Made by a program: the position numbers and the translations under genes. A stretch of DNA of 64,000 bases from Bradyrhizobium sp. OK095 (GTDB taxonomy: Bacteria; Pseudomonadota; Alphaproteobacteria; Rhizobiales; Xanthobacteraceae). Shown here in pieces: positions 1 through 10,890 of this stretch. The notes under the pieces are model-generated. The model was not told the origin of the DNA, ran no database searches, and was given only the letters and a program-made list of their open reading frames with translations. Numbering within the stretch: position 1 is the first letter of the stretch; the number at the start of each line of letters is the position of its first letter. The stretch is taken from NCBI RefSeq assembly GCF_900109945.1, contig NZ_FOBX01000008.1, forward strand, positions 186,001 to 250,000. Direction: 5' to 3'.

Positions 1-213
1 CTGTCACGCGGCTTCGGGAGTCTCGCGATCCTGCCGGTTCACGGCGAGGCGGGACGGCCCGCGATCCGCGTGCTGGTGCGCGCCATCAAAGGCGGCCGGG
101 CTCCGACGCGATTGTTGCCGGGGCTCATGCTCAACGATGAGTCACGCGTGCCTAAAAAAGAGGTGACGGATATTCTGGAGGGACGAGCGGTTCTACCCCT
201 GGTGGAACCGTGA
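1..213 (+). CDS. C-terminal fragment of a TrmN6-like tRNA1(Val) (adenine-N6)-methyltransferase
   Basis: The window opens inside a reading frame that stays open for 70 codons and ends at TGA 211-213. The visible tail has the pattern GRPAIRVLVRAIKGGRAPTR, followed by a leucine-rich stretch and a VTDILEGRA end. That resembles the C-terminal part of the TrmN6/YfiC class of SAM-dependent N6-adenine methyltransferases, which modify A37 of tRNA1(Val). The catalytic NPPF/NPPY motif lies upstream of the window, so the assignment rests on the tail and on gene order, since an S49 peptidase followed by glyQ is the usual downstream neighbourhood in Bradyrhizobium and relatives. The start is not visible. 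Confidence 0.65.
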   Translation: MSRGFGSLAILPVHGEAGRPAIRVLVRAIKGGRAPTRLLPGLMLNDESRVPKKEVTDILEGRAVLPLVEP

Positions 214-217
214 TGAC

Positions 218-316
218 CTACTGCGGAAGCGATTCCGACTGCTGTTCTTGCGGGGACGTCAAGCGGATCGCCATGAACAGCGCACCGATCAGCAGCATCA
301 GCAGATAGATCTTCAT
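218..316 (-). CDS. 32-residue membrane micropeptide under an EcfG-type promoter
   Basis: A short frame on the minus strand encodes MKIYLLMLLIGALFMAIRLT followed by a polar tail rich in Gln, Glu and Ser. Residues 3-18 form one hydrophobic segment, so it should be a single-pass inner-membrane peptide. A strong ribosome site (GCGGAGGAAATGCC before the ATG at 316) and a perfect GGAAC-N17-CGTT promoter 34-59 bases further upstream make a real gene likely despite its size. It faces the methyltransferase tail end to end, with only 4 bases between the two stop codons. No family is recognised. Function is unknown; small membrane peptides are frequent members of alphaproteobacterial general stress regulons. 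Confidence 0.6.
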   Translation of the reverse strand: MKIYLLMLLIGALFMAIRLTSPQEQQSESLPQ

Positions 317-349
317 GGCATTTCCTCCGCTGCTTCATTGCAGCTTCCC

Positions 350-375
350 AACGGGAAAACTGCAAAACACGTTCC
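350..375 (-). promoter_or_regulatory. EcfG (general stress response sigma) promoter, GGAAC-N17-CGTT
   Basis: Read on the minus strand, GGAAC (375-371) is followed after exactly 17 bases by CGTT (353-350). This is a full match to the alphaproteobacterial EcfG consensus GGAAC-N16/17-CGTT. The expected transcription start is near 342-345, about 27 bases before the micropeptide ATG at 316, leaving room for its ribosome site. Transcription under RpoE-type EcfG control is inferred from the match. Confidence 0.65.
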
Positions 376-429
376 AGGCACTTCCAATGACACTCGCGTG
401 ATAAGAAATGATTAACCAGAGGTAACGGC

Positions 430-1338
430 ATGGCCGAACAATTGAACGATTCCCAGAGTTCCGGCTGGGCCGATAAGCTCATGCGCTATCTGCCGGCGCG
501 CTTCCGCCCCGGTACGGCCGTCGTGCCGGTGGTGCGACTCTCCGGCGTGATCGGTGCGGTGACGCCGCTGCGCCCAGGCATGTCGCTCGCGGGCGTCGCG
601 CGCGTGCTGGAACGGGCGTTTTCATATCGGAACGCCAAGGCGGTGGCGCTGGTGATCAATTCACCCGGCGGCTCGCCGGTGCAGTCGCGCCAGATCTATC
701 TGCGCATCAAGCAGCTCGCGGCAGAGAAGAAGCTGCCGGTGCTCGTGTTCGTCGAGGACGTCGCGGCCTCCGGCGGCTACATGATCGCCTGTGCCGGCGA
801 CGAGATCATCTGCGATCCCTCTTCGATCCTCGGCTCGATCGGCGTGGTCGGCGGCAGCTTTGGTTTCCAGGAGGCGATCAAGCGGCTCGGCATCGAGCGG
901 CGCCTCTACACGGCCGGCACGCATAAGGCGATGCTCGATCCGTTCCTGCCCGAGAACCCTGATGATGTCGCCAAGCTGAAGGCGCTTCAGCGCGAGATCC
1001 ACCAGATCTTCATTGCGCTGGTGAAGGAGAGCCGCGGCGCACGCCTCAAGGGCGCCGACGACACGCTGTTCACGGGCGAATACTGGGCCGGCGAGAGTTC
1101 GATCGCGCTGGGGCTCGCCGACAGCATCGGCGATCTCCGCTCAACTCTTCGTGGCCGCTACGGCGAGAAGGTTCTCACCCCCGTGATTGCCCAGCCGACC
1201 GGTCTGCTGTCCAGCCTTTTGGGGCGGAAATCGCCCGGCGCGGGGCAGCTTTCGGCCATGGAATCAATGGTCGGCCTGCCGGACGAGCTGATCTCGGCGG
1301 TCGAGACGCGGGCGATTTGGGCGAAATTCGGGTTCTAG
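430..1338 (+). CDS. S49 family (SohB/SppA-like) serine peptidase
   Basis: This 302-residue protein belongs to the signal-peptide-peptidase-A clan that cleaves membrane-embedded or leftover signal peptides. The ClpP-like core starts with VVPVVRLSGVIG (residues 31-42). The nucleophile motif AASGGY puts the catalytic serine at 114, and THKAMLDPF puts the probable general-base lysine at 166, giving a Ser-Lys dyad as in the family. It is the short form with one peptidase unit. No clear N-terminal membrane anchor is visible, unlike E. coli SppA, so it may be cytosolic or peripherally bound. The AGAGG-like ribosome site before ATG 430 supports the start. Confidence 0.9.
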   Translation: MAEQLNDSQSSGWADKLMRYLPARFRPGTAVVPVVRLSGVIGAVTPLRPGMSLAGVARVLERAFSYRNAKAVALVINSPGGSPVQSRQIYLRIKQLAAEKKLPVLVFVEDVAASGGYMIACAGDEIICDPSSILGSIGVVGGSFGFQEAIKRLGIERRLYTAGTHKAMLDPFLPENPDDVAKLKALQREIHQIFIALVKESRGARLKGADDTLFTGEYWAGESSIALGLADSIGDLRSTLRGRYGEKVLTPVIAQPTGLLSSLLGRKSPGAGQLSAMESMVGLPDELISAVETRAIWAKFGF

Positions 1339-1442
1339 GCGGAGCCCGCCCGCGCCATTTGGTCCGGGCCGAGCCAATTGCGGCCCGGCCCCGACTGCGC
1401 AAGAATGCGCGTGGGGGCTGAGCACTCAACAAGGATCGACAG

Positions 1443-1634
1443 ATGCCGCCGTTCGTCGCATTCGCGGGCGTCCTGGGCGGGCTTGCCGTGGTCCGCTGGG
1501 CCTACAAGACCGCTGTCCGGATCAACCAGGAGCTGGAGGAGATGCGCCTCTCGCGCGTCGCCGAGGCCGCCCATATGGGGAATATCCAGACGCTGAAGCG
1601 TGATCCGAATACCGGTTCGTACCGGCCGGGTTAG
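1443..1634 (+). CDS. Conserved 63-residue membrane-anchored protein
   Basis: A small protein with a hydrophobic N-terminus (residues 3-19, PFVAFAGVLGGLAVVRW) and a charged amphipathic remainder with EELEEMR and the conserved-looking NIQTLKRDPNTGSYRP end. AAGGA lies 7 bases before ATG 1443. It sits between the S49 peptidase and glyQ, and I believe orthologs occupy the same place in other Bradyrhizobium genomes, but no function is known. The architecture suggests a membrane-tethered cytoplasmic peptide. The 'RDPxTGxY' ending resembles small accessory proteins, though this is only an impression. Confidence 0.7.
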   Translation: MPPFVAFAGVLGGLAVVRWAYKTAVRINQELEEMRLSRVAEAAHMGNIQTLKRDPNTGSYRPG

Positions 1635-1645
1635 CGACCACACGC

Positions 1646-1728
1646 GTCATGGCCGGGCTTGTCCCGGCCATCCACGGCTTTGGCGCCCCACGAAGAACGT
1701 GGATGCCCGGGACAAGCCCGGGCACGAC
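1646..1728. repeat. Interspersed palindromic repeat (GTCATGGCCGGGCTTGTCCC type)
   Basis: About 30 bases (1646-1676) reappear as a near-perfect inverted copy at 1698-1728, separated by a short loop. The arms read GTCATGGCCGGGCTTGTCCC... and its complement. RNA from either strand would fold into a long hairpin. It lies between the 63-residue gene and glyQ, a typical site for the short palindromic elements scattered through Bradyrhizobium genomes. It is probably non-coding and non-autonomous. Confidence 0.8.
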
Positions 1729-1828
1729 GGAGGTTGGGTCCTCTCCCAGCCCCCTTTGCCTTGATTCCCACCCCCGCCGTCGATACGGTCCCGCGCGATT
1801 CAACCCCCCGCGAGAGCCCGATCTGACG

Positions 1829-2764
1829 ATGGACGCTTCATTGCCCGCCCATATGCGCCCGGAACGCTCGTTCCAGGGTTTTATCCTCGCGCTCCAGACC
1901 TTCTGGGCCGAGCAGGGATGCGTCATCCTGCAGCCCTACGACATGGAGATGGGCGCAGGCACCTTCCATCCGGCGACCACGCTGCGCGCGCTCGGGCCAA
2001 AACCCTGGAACGCCGCTTATGTGCAGCCCTCGCGCCGGCCCAAGGACGGCCGCTACGGCGAGAACCCGAACCGGATGCAGCACTATTACCAGTTCCAGGT
2101 GATCATGAAGCCGTCGCCGCCGAACCTTCAGGAGCTGTATCTGAAGTCGCTCGCTGCGATCGGCATCGACTCGTCAGTGCACGACATCCGCTTCGTCGAG
2201 GACGATTGGGAGAGCCCGACGCTGGGCGCCTGGGGTCTCGGCTGGGAGTGCTGGTGCGACGGCATGGAAGTCAGCCAGTTCACCTATTTCCAGCAGGTCG
2301 CAGGTGTCGAATGCGCGCCGGTCGCAGGCGAACTCACTTACGGGCTCGAGCGTCTCGCGATGTATGTGCAGGGCGTCGATCGCGTCTACGACCTCAACTT
2401 CAACGGCCGCGACGGTGACGCCAAGGTCACCTATGGCGATGTGTTCCTGCAGGCCGAGCGGGAATATTCGAAGCACAATTTCGAAGTCGCCGACACGACG
2501 ATGCTGTTCGAGCAGTTCAAGATGGCCGAGACGGCGTGCAAGAAATATCTCGATGCAGGATGGAAGGATGGCAAGCGCGAGGCGCATCTGATGGCGCTGC
2601 CGGCCTACGACCAGTGCATCAAGGCGAGCCATGTCTTCAACCTGCTCGATGCGCGCGGTGTGATCTCCGTGACCGAGCGGCAGAGCTACATTCTTCGCGT
2701 GCGCGAACTTGCAAAAGCCTGCGGCGAGGCCTGGATCCATACTGAAGCGGGCGGAGCGGCTTGA
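1829..2764 (+). CDS. glyQ: Glycine--tRNA ligase alpha subunit
   Basis: A 311-residue alpha subunit of the bacterial alpha2beta2 glycyl-tRNA synthetase, which carries the class II catalytic core and activates glycine. The diagnostic stretch SFQGFILALQTFWAEQGCVI near residues 12-31 is followed by QPYDMEMGAGTFHPATTLRA and the YVQPSRRPKDGRYGENPNR motif. ATG 1829 is chosen over an in-frame upstream codon at 1649, because the upstream part is translated repeat DNA and GlyQ proteins start close to the SFQG motif. The stop TGA overlaps the glyS start as TGATG, so the two are translationally coupled. Confidence 0.97.
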   Translation: MDASLPAHMRPERSFQGFILALQTFWAEQGCVILQPYDMEMGAGTFHPATTLRALGPKPWNAAYVQPSRRPKDGRYGENPNRMQHYYQFQVIMKPSPPNLQELYLKSLAAIGIDSSVHDIRFVEDDWESPTLGAWGLGWECWCDGMEVSQFTYFQQVAGVECAPVAGELTYGLERLAMYVQGVDRVYDLNFNGRDGDAKVTYGDVFLQAEREYSKHNFEVADTTMLFEQFKMAETACKKYLDAGWKDGKREAHLMALPAYDQCIKASHVFNLLDARGVISVTERQSYILRVRELAKACGEAWIHTEAGGAA

Positions 2765-4863
2765 TGCCCGATCTTTTGCTTGAACTGTTCTCGGAAGAAA
2801 TCCCCGCGCGCATGCAGGCCAAGGCGGCCGACGATCTGCGCCGCATGGTCACCGAGAAGCTCGTCGCCGAAGGCCTCGTCTACGAGGGCGCCAAGGCGTT
2901 CTCGACCCCGCGCCGCCTCGCGCTCACCGTGCATGGAATCCCTGCGCGTCAGCCCGACCTCAAGACCGAACGCAAAGGCCCCAAGATCGGCGCGCCCGAT
3001 GCCGCCGTGCAGGGGTTTCTGAAAGCGACAGGCTTGTCGTCGCTGGATGAGGCCAAGATCCAGCGCGACCCGAAGGGCGATTTTTATATCGCGCTGATCG
3101 AAAAATCCGGCCGCGACGCAATCGACGTGCTCGCGGAAATCCTGCCCGTGATCATCCGCACCTTCCCCTGGCCGAAATCGATGCGCTGGGGCGCGCGCTC
3201 CGGCAAGCCGGGCTCGCTCAGCTGGGTGCGTCCGCTGCACGCAATCACCGCGACGTTTGGGCTCGAGACCGAAGAGCCCGATGTCGTAAAATTCTCGATC
3301 GACGGTATCGAGACCGGCCAGACCACCTACGGCCATCGCTTCATGGCGCCGGCTGCGATTTCGGTCCGCCGGTTCGAGGACTACGAAGCAAAGCTGAAGG
3401 CTGCCAAGGTCATCCTTGATCCGCAGGCTCGCAAGGATATCATCTTCGCCGACGCCAAGGAGCTGACCTTCGCGCAAGGCTTTGAACTGGTCGAGGATCA
3501 GGCGCTGCTGGACGAGGTGTCCGGTCTCGTCGAATGGCCTGTCGTCATGATGGGATCGTTCGAGCAGGAATATCTCGCGATCCCGGAAGAGGTGATCCGC
3601 GCCACCATCCGCAACAACCAGAAGTGTTTTGTCGTCAGGGATGCCAAGACCGGCAAACTGACCAACAAGTTCGTCCTCACCGCCAATATCGAGGCGTCCG
3701 ACGGTGGCAAGACCATCGTCGCCGGTAATGAGCGCGTGATCCGTCCGCGGTTGTCGGATGCGAAGTTCTTCTACGAGACGGACCTGAAGACCAAGCTCGA
3801 GGACCGTCTGCCGAAGTTCGAGCAGATCGTCTTCCACGAGAAGCTCGGCACGCAGGCGGCGCGCATCAAGCGCATCGGGCGTCTGGCCGCGGAGATCGCG
3901 CCGCTGGTCGGCGCCGATGTCGCCAAGGCGACGCGTGCCGCGCACCTCGCCAAGGCGGACTTGCTGACGGAAGTCGTCGGCGAGTTTCCGGAAGTGCAGG
4001 GCCTGATGGGCAAGTACTATGCGCTGGCGCAGGGCGAGGATGCGTCCATCGCGGCTGCGTGCGAAGAGCACTATAAGCCGCAGGGCCCAACCGATCGCGT
4101 GCCGACCGATCCGGTCAGTGTGGCGGTCGCACTTGCTGACAAGATCGATACGCTCGTTGGCTTCTGGGCGATCGATGAGAAGCCGACGGGCAGCAAGGAC
4201 CCATATGCGCTACGTCGTGCGGCGCTCGGTGTGATCAGGTTGATCGCCGAGAACGCGCTGCGTCTTTCGCTCATGAAGGTGGCGGCGTCCGCACTCGCCG
4301 GCTTGTCAGCGAAGCCTGCCGACGCCGAAAAGCTTCCGAGCGATCTCCTCGCCTTTTTCGCCGACCGCCTAAAAGTCCAGCTGCGCGAGCAGGGGGCGCG
4401 GCACGATCTCGTCGATGCCGTGTTCGCGCTCGGCGGCCAGGACGATCTTCTGATGATCATCCGACGCGTCGAGGCGCTCGGAAAATTCCTCGAGAGCGAC
4501 GACGGCAAGAATTTGCTCGCCGGCATTAAGCGCGCGAGCAACATCCTTGGCATCGAGGAGAAGAAGGACAAGCGCAGCTTCGACGGTTCACCGGATGCTG
4601 CGCTCTACGGCCTCGATGAGGAGAAGGCGCTGGCGAAGGCGATCGGTGAGGTCAAGGCGGAAGCGAGCGCCGCTGTCGCCAAGGAAGACTTTGCCGCTGC
4701 GATGAGCGCGATGGCGAAACTGCGTCCGCCGGTCGATGCGTTCTTCGAGAAGGTGCGCGTCAACGACGACGATGCGAAGGTGCGCGAGAACCGGCTAAAA
4801 CTGCTCAACGAAATCCGCAGCGCCACGCGTGCGGTGGCGGATTTCTCGAAGATCCAGGATTGA
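2764..4863 (+). CDS. glyS: Glycine--tRNA ligase beta subunit
   Basis: A 699-residue beta subunit supplying tRNA recognition and anticodon binding to the GlyQ/GlyS synthetase. It opens with MPDLLLELFSEEIPARMQ, the family signature, contains the SMRWG..RFxRPLHxI-like segment (WPKSMRWGARSG and SWVRPLHAI), and ends with the DALR-type anticodon domain (VDAFFEKVRVNDDDAKVREN). Length is normal for the family. ATG 2764 shares its A with the glyQ stop. The codon before it is TTG, so a two-codon-longer start is not favoured. Both subunits are essential and cytosolic. Confidence 0.97.
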   Translation: MPDLLLELFSEEIPARMQAKAADDLRRMVTEKLVAEGLVYEGAKAFSTPRRLALTVHGIPARQPDLKTERKGPKIGAPDAAVQGFLKATGLSSLDEAKIQRDPKGDFYIALIEKSGRDAIDVLAEILPVIIRTFPWPKSMRWGARSGKPGSLSWVRPLHAITATFGLETEEPDVVKFSIDGIETGQTTYGHRFMAPAAISVRRFEDYEAKLKAAKVILDPQARKDIIFADAKELTFAQGFELVEDQALLDEVSGLVEWPVVMMGSFEQEYLAIPEEVIRATIRNNQKCFVVRDAKTGKLTNKFVLTANIEASDGGKTIVAGNERVIRPRLSDAKFFYETDLKTKLEDRLPKFEQIVFHEKLGTQAARIKRIGRLAAEIAPLVGADVAKATRAAHLAKADLLTEVVGEFPEVQGLMGKYYALAQGEDASIAAACEEHYKPQGPTDRVPTDPVSVAVALADKIDTLVGFWAIDEKPTGSKDPYALRRAALGVIRLIAENALRLSLMKVAASALAGLSAKPADAEKLPSDLLAFFADRLKVQLREQGARHDLVDAVFALGGQDDLLMIIRRVEALGKFLESDDGKNLLAGIKRASNILGIEEKKDKRSFDGSPDAALYGLDEEKALAKAIGEVKAEASAAVAKEDFAAAMSAMAKLRPPVDAFFEKVRVNDDDAKVRENRLKLLNEIRSATRAVADFSKIQD

Positions 4864-4879
4864 GGCGCGGTACCTGACG

Positions 4880-5017
4880 CTCTCGTGCCCCGGACGCAGC
4901 GCAGTGCTTCTTCAGCGGTGCGCTGCAGAGCCGGGGCCCATGCCGCCGCAAAAAAGATTCTGGGTCCCGGCTCTGCGTCGCACCGCTACGCGCTGCGCCG
5001 CGTCCGGGACACGAGAG
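4880..5017. repeat. Interspersed inverted repeat, family A (CCCCGGACGCAGCGCAG type)
   Basis: The stretch begins CTCTCGTGCCCCGGACGCAGCGC and ends with the complementary GCGTCCGGGACACGAGAG, with an inner pair GAGCCGGGGCCCA/TGGGTCCCGGCTC. It can form a large cruciform or RNA hairpin. A second copy of the same family lies at 48041-48184. It fills most of the glyS downstream gap. The element is non-coding, and open frames crossing it are by-products of its composition. Confidence 0.8.
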
Positions 5018-5034
5018 TGTGCACAAATGCGCGC

Positions 5035-5073
5035 AAAAAAGCCCCGCCCGGCGGGGGGACGACCGGACGGGGC
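5035..5073 (-). terminator. Rho-independent terminator of the DUF1236 gene
   Basis: On the minus strand an 11-bp G+C stem (GCCCCGTCCGG paired with CCGGGCGGGGC, one G-U) with an 11-base loop is followed directly by six T residues (5040-5035). It lies 66 bases after the stop of the minus-strand DUF1236 gene and is correctly oriented for it. Confidence 0.85.
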
Positions 5074-5138
5074 CTGATGTCCGACTACGCGATGCGCGTC
5101 AGCCTGATTTGACGCGCCGGACATCGAGTTGAACTCAA

Positions 5139-5492
5139 CTAGTCCATCACCTCGACGATGCGCCGCGAGCGCGGCTCGACCAGCACGGTCTCGCCGTTCA
5201 CTACCGTGTAGCGATAGGTGGTGGCGCCGAAACGTTGCGGCACGTCGTAATAGGTGACCCCGGTTTCGGGTAAGGTGGCACCGACCACGACACGATCAGG
5301 GATACGGAAGGCCGGCACACGTTGTTCGACGACATAGTCGCGGAAGGCCGGCCGCTGTTCGACCGTAATCGTCGGGCCGCTGTCGACCACGACAGGCGCG
5401 CGTCCCACCGTGATACCTGTTTGCGCCTGTGCCGCGATCGGCGCACCGAGCGCGACGCCAAGCGCAGCGAGAGCGAGAATCCTGTTCCGCAT
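5139..5492 (-). CDS. DUF1236 domain-containing exported protein
   Basis: A 117-residue secreted protein. Residues 1-24 form a signal peptide (MRNRILALAALGVALGAPIA, then AQAQ cleavage region). The mature part carries the DUF1236 pattern: a first strand TVEQRPAFRDYVVEQRVPAF and a second TYYDVPQRFGATTYRYTVVN, ending with VEPRSRRIVEVMD. DUF1236 modules are common in Rhizobiales periplasmic proteins of unknown biochemical role and often occur in stress-induced genes. AAGGAGTAGCCC precedes the ATG at 5492. A near-consensus EcfG promoter lies upstream and a clear terminator lies downstream, so it is a single-gene unit. Confidence 0.85.
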   Translation of the reverse strand: MRNRILALAALGVALGAPIAAQAQTGITVGRAPVVVDSGPTITVEQRPAFRDYVVEQRVPAFRIPDRVVVGATLPETGVTYYDVPQRFGATTYRYTVVNGETVLVEPRSRRIVEVMD

Positions 5493-5545
5493 GGGCTACT
5501 CCTTCAACATGATTTCAGCCGGCGCCAGTGGCGCGACCGGTTGCC

Positions 5546-5570
5546 AATGCTGTGACGCGCGCGATGTTCC
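5546..5570 (-). promoter_or_regulatory. Near-consensus EcfG-type promoter upstream of the DUF1236 gene
   Basis: On the minus strand GGAAC (5570-5566) is followed after 16 bases by CATT (5549-5546), one base off the CGTT -10 element. The distance to the ATG at 5492 (about 50 bases) is suitable. The single mismatch makes this weaker than the promoter at 350-375. Confidence 0.35.
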
Positions 5571-5713
5571 GGAAATGCCCTGCCGCATTCGCGGCATTTT
5601 CGGGCAGATTTCGCGAAGCCGGGAACCCGCTCGCGTCTTGCGCGTCTCTACCCGCGGAACCTGGTCCGGTATGATCCGGCCGCGATTCGCCTTAACGTAC
5701 GGAAAGACCATCC

Positions 5714-5869
5714 ATGCACATCACCGTCGCCCACATCTCGCCGATCCTGTCGCTGCTTGCGGGCGTGCTCATTCTGATCATGCCCCGGCTGCTCAACCTG
5801 ATCGTTGCGATCTTTCTCATCATAAATGGTGCGATCGGGCTCGGATTATTGAAGTGGCTCCATCTCTAG
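5714..5869 (+). CDS. DUF3096 family small membrane protein
   Basis: A 51-residue, very hydrophobic protein starting MHITVAHISPILSLLAGVLI and continuing LIMPRLLNLIVAIFLIINGA, ending IGLGLLKWLHL. It has two membrane segments around a short 'MPRLLN' turn, the layout of DUF3096 proteins. These are small inner-membrane proteins of unknown function that are common in Proteobacteria. The ATG at 5714 is the only sensible start. The gene stands alone between the DUF1236 gene, which points away from it, and ppdK. Confidence 0.8.
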   Translation: MHITVAHISPILSLLAGVLILIMPRLLNLIVAIFLIINGAIGLGLLKWLHL

Positions 5870-5965
5870 GCCTTCATTCTCCGGAACTCTTCGACTTGCG
5901 CGGGCCTGCCCAAAGTGGTGTAAGGCGCGCGAACTCCCGTTCCTCTCGCAGGTTGTGTGCAAGCT

Positions 5966-8902
<2,937 letters not shown>

Positions 8903-8930
8903 CTAGAAGAGTTGAAACGTTCAAATCGAA

Positions 8931-8962
8931 GAGGCGGGGCAAAACCCCGCCTCTTTCATTTT
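8931..8962 (+). terminator. Rho-independent terminator of ppdK
   Basis: GAGGCGGGGC, an AAAA loop, and CCCCGCCTC form a 9-bp G+C hairpin followed by TTTCATTTT, 29 bases after the ppdK stop. Confidence 0.88.
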
Positions 8963-8983
8963 GCGCACCGCTCTCTCCCCACC

Positions 8984-9120
8984 GTCATTGCGAGCGCTGG
9001 CCATCACACTCTCGCTGTCATCGTCCGGCTTGACCGGGCGATCCAGTACTCCGAGGAAGCGGTGATGGAAGCGAGAAGCTGCGGCGTACTGGATGCCCCG
9101 CTTTCGCGGGGCATGACACC
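8984..9120. repeat. Interspersed repeat, family B (CTCGCTGTCATCGTCCGGCT type)
   Basis: The element includes CTCGCTGTCATCGTCCGGCT...GATCCAGTACTCCGAGG and its partly inverted end GTACTGGATGCCCCGC..GCGGGGCATGACA. A second copy with nearly the same left arm occurs at 47903-48014. It begins with a GTCATTGCGAGCG fragment resembling the arm of the element at 34413-34501, so it may be a composite of two families. Non-coding. Confidence 0.78.
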
Positions 9121-9414
9121 GTCGATGTGGATGTGTTGCGCAATCAAACGGAACCTCACGCGTCCCGTAGTGATACGCACGCGCAAGAGTTCCTTCACCA
9201 TTCGCGTTGACCAGATGTTTACCGTTTCACGTCAGCGGGCATTTACCACGCACGCAATCGCTCCGTGAAAACACCTGCAATCGCTTGAGTGTGCCGCGCG
9301 CGCAACGCCAATTAACGCCCCGGAAACCTAAATTAGATACCCACGATAAAGATCAAATTGCACGGAAGTACTGCGGTTTGATTTTTCGAGCGTAAGTGTA
9401 GCGTGAGCGTGTTG
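9121..9414. other. Intergenic region upstream of the cell wall hydrolase, nothing recognised
   Basis: About 290 bases without a supported gene. A run near 9318-9375 is A+T-richer than the surroundings (AATTAACGCC, AAATTAGATACCC, GATCAAATTG) and is the likely promoter region of the downstream hydrolase. I see no clear operator, RNA gene or repeat. A short frame of about 47 codons ending at 9268 has no ribosome site and is not called. Confidence 0.5.
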
Positions 9415-10881
9415 ATGTCAGTGTTGCGTAACCATCCGAAGGGCGCGCGGTTCGCGTCCTTCGGCATCGGTCTCTGCATCTTCGCATTGATGCCGAGAGA
9501 GACCGGCTATCAGGACATTGCCTCTTTGCTGGCCCGTCAGCCCGGCGTCGCCGAGCGTTGGCAGAAGCAGGTTTATTCCGCAGCGTCCTCGATCCAGCTC
9601 GCCACCTACAGCTTTTCCCGCCCCATCGGTACCTCGATTCCGCAGAGCGCGATGGTTCGCCTCGCAAGCCTCGATGGTCGCGACGTCACCGGCGCAATCG
9701 GCCGCAATCCGGCGCTGCAGGCGCCGCCGCGCTACCAGGCCGCCGATTTTCCCAAGGTCGATCGTTCCATGAAGGGTGATCGCCTCGCAACGATCACACC
9801 GACGCAGGCTCCCGAAGCGAGCGCACCAGCTGCCGTGCCGGCGCTGGAAGATCCCGCAACGTCCAACAGCTCGGTGTTCGGCGCCAAGACCGCCGCGTTG
9901 CCACAGGTGATGTCGCAAGCAATGTCGCCTGAGTCCGCAGCCGCGCTCGATCCCGAGCTTGCGGAAGCACTGCGCGCTCCGCCGTTGCCGCAATACACCA
10001 ACGCGCCACAAGCCAGTGACGCCGCGCGCGCGTTCGCAGTCCAGCCGCTCGACGCGCTGAAGCAGGCCACCATTCCGGCGGCACAGCCGCGCGATCCCTT
10101 CCGCGTGAAAACCTCGAATCTTTTTTTCGGCAGTTCCTCGCTCGGCGGAAATCTCGAGAGCATCGAGAGCTGGCAGCCCGGCGCCGAGCCGCTGATCGTG
10201 ATGCCCGACCCCGATATGAAGGTGACGGCCTCGCTGACGCCGCCCACGGCTGATATTGCGAAAGACATCGAGAGCGGTGAGAGCGTCGCGCCGAAAGGCG
10301 AGGTCAACGCCGATAACCAGCGCGCCAAATCGCCGGCGGAGCGGCTGGCACTCGACGACAAGTCGCGCGCGAAGTCGGAGAAGTGTCTGGCCGAAGCCGT
10401 CTACTTCGAATCCCGGGGCGAGGCCGTGCGCGGCCAGATGGCGGTCGCGCAGGTCGTGATGAACCGCGTGTTCTCCGGCAAATATCCCGACACCGTGTGC
10501 GGCGCGGTCTATCAGAACAAGCACCGCCATCTCGCCTGCCAGTTCACCTTTGCCTGCGACAACAATCCCGACGTGATCCGCGAGCCCGAGATGTGGGAGC
10601 GCGCCAAGAAGATATCGAAGGCGATGCTCGACGGCCAGATCTGGCTGCCCGAAGTCGGCAAGTCCACGCACTACCACGCCTATTGGGTGCGCCCGTCCTG
10701 GGTCGCCGAGATGAAGAAGATGTACAAGTTCGGCGTGCACACCTTCTACCGGCCGCGCGCCTGGGGCGACGGCAGCGAGGAACCGAGCTGGGGCACCCCT
10801 GCGCAGACGGCAGCACTTTCTGCCGAGCTTACGCAGGAAGCCAAGAGCTCCGCCGAGATGGGCGTGGTCGAGCGAAGGTAG
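9415..10881 (+). CDS. SleB-like cell wall hydrolase
   Basis: A 488-residue envelope protein. A hydrophobic segment near residues 9-26 (GARFASFGIGLCIFALMP) can serve as signal anchor. A long Ala/Pro-rich, poorly conserved middle follows, and the last third holds the Hydrolase_2/SleB domain, with KCLAEAVYFESRGEAVRGQM, AQVVMNRV and a THYHAYWVRPSW-like motif. SleB domains are lytic transglycosylase-like enzymes that cut peptidoglycan; the first Glu of AVYFESRGE is the expected catalytic residue. ATG 9415 is chosen, but an in-frame GTG at 9403 is possible, and neither has a strong ribosome site. It is probably a periplasmic remodelling enzyme. Spore germination is not implied in this lineage. Confidence 0.85.
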   Translation: MSVLRNHPKGARFASFGIGLCIFALMPRETGYQDIASLLARQPGVAERWQKQVYSAASSIQLATYSFSRPIGTSIPQSAMVRLASLDGRDVTGAIGRNPALQAPPRYQAADFPKVDRSMKGDRLATITPTQAPEASAPAAVPALEDPATSNSSVFGAKTAALPQVMSQAMSPESAAALDPELAEALRAPPLPQYTNAPQASDAARAFAVQPLDALKQATIPAAQPRDPFRVKTSNLFFGSSSLGGNLESIESWQPGAEPLIVMPDPDMKVTASLTPPTADIAKDIESGESVAPKGEVNADNQRAKSPAERLALDDKSRAKSEKCLAEAVYFESRGEAVRGQMAVAQVVMNRVFSGKYPDTVCGAVYQNKHRHLACQFTFACDNNPDVIREPEMWERAKKISKAMLDGQIWLPEVGKSTHYHAYWVRPSWVAEMKKMYKFGVHTFYRPRAWGDGSEEPSWGTPAQTAALSAELTQEAKSSAEMGVVERR

Positions 10882-10890
10882 TCTTTCTTA

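Noticed and set aside
2686..4071. 461-codon open frame on the minus strand inside glyS
   Set aside because: It is antisense to a certain glyS, has a biased Arg/Asp/Leu-rich composition typical of G+C-rich shadow frames, and has no ribosome site or family pattern.
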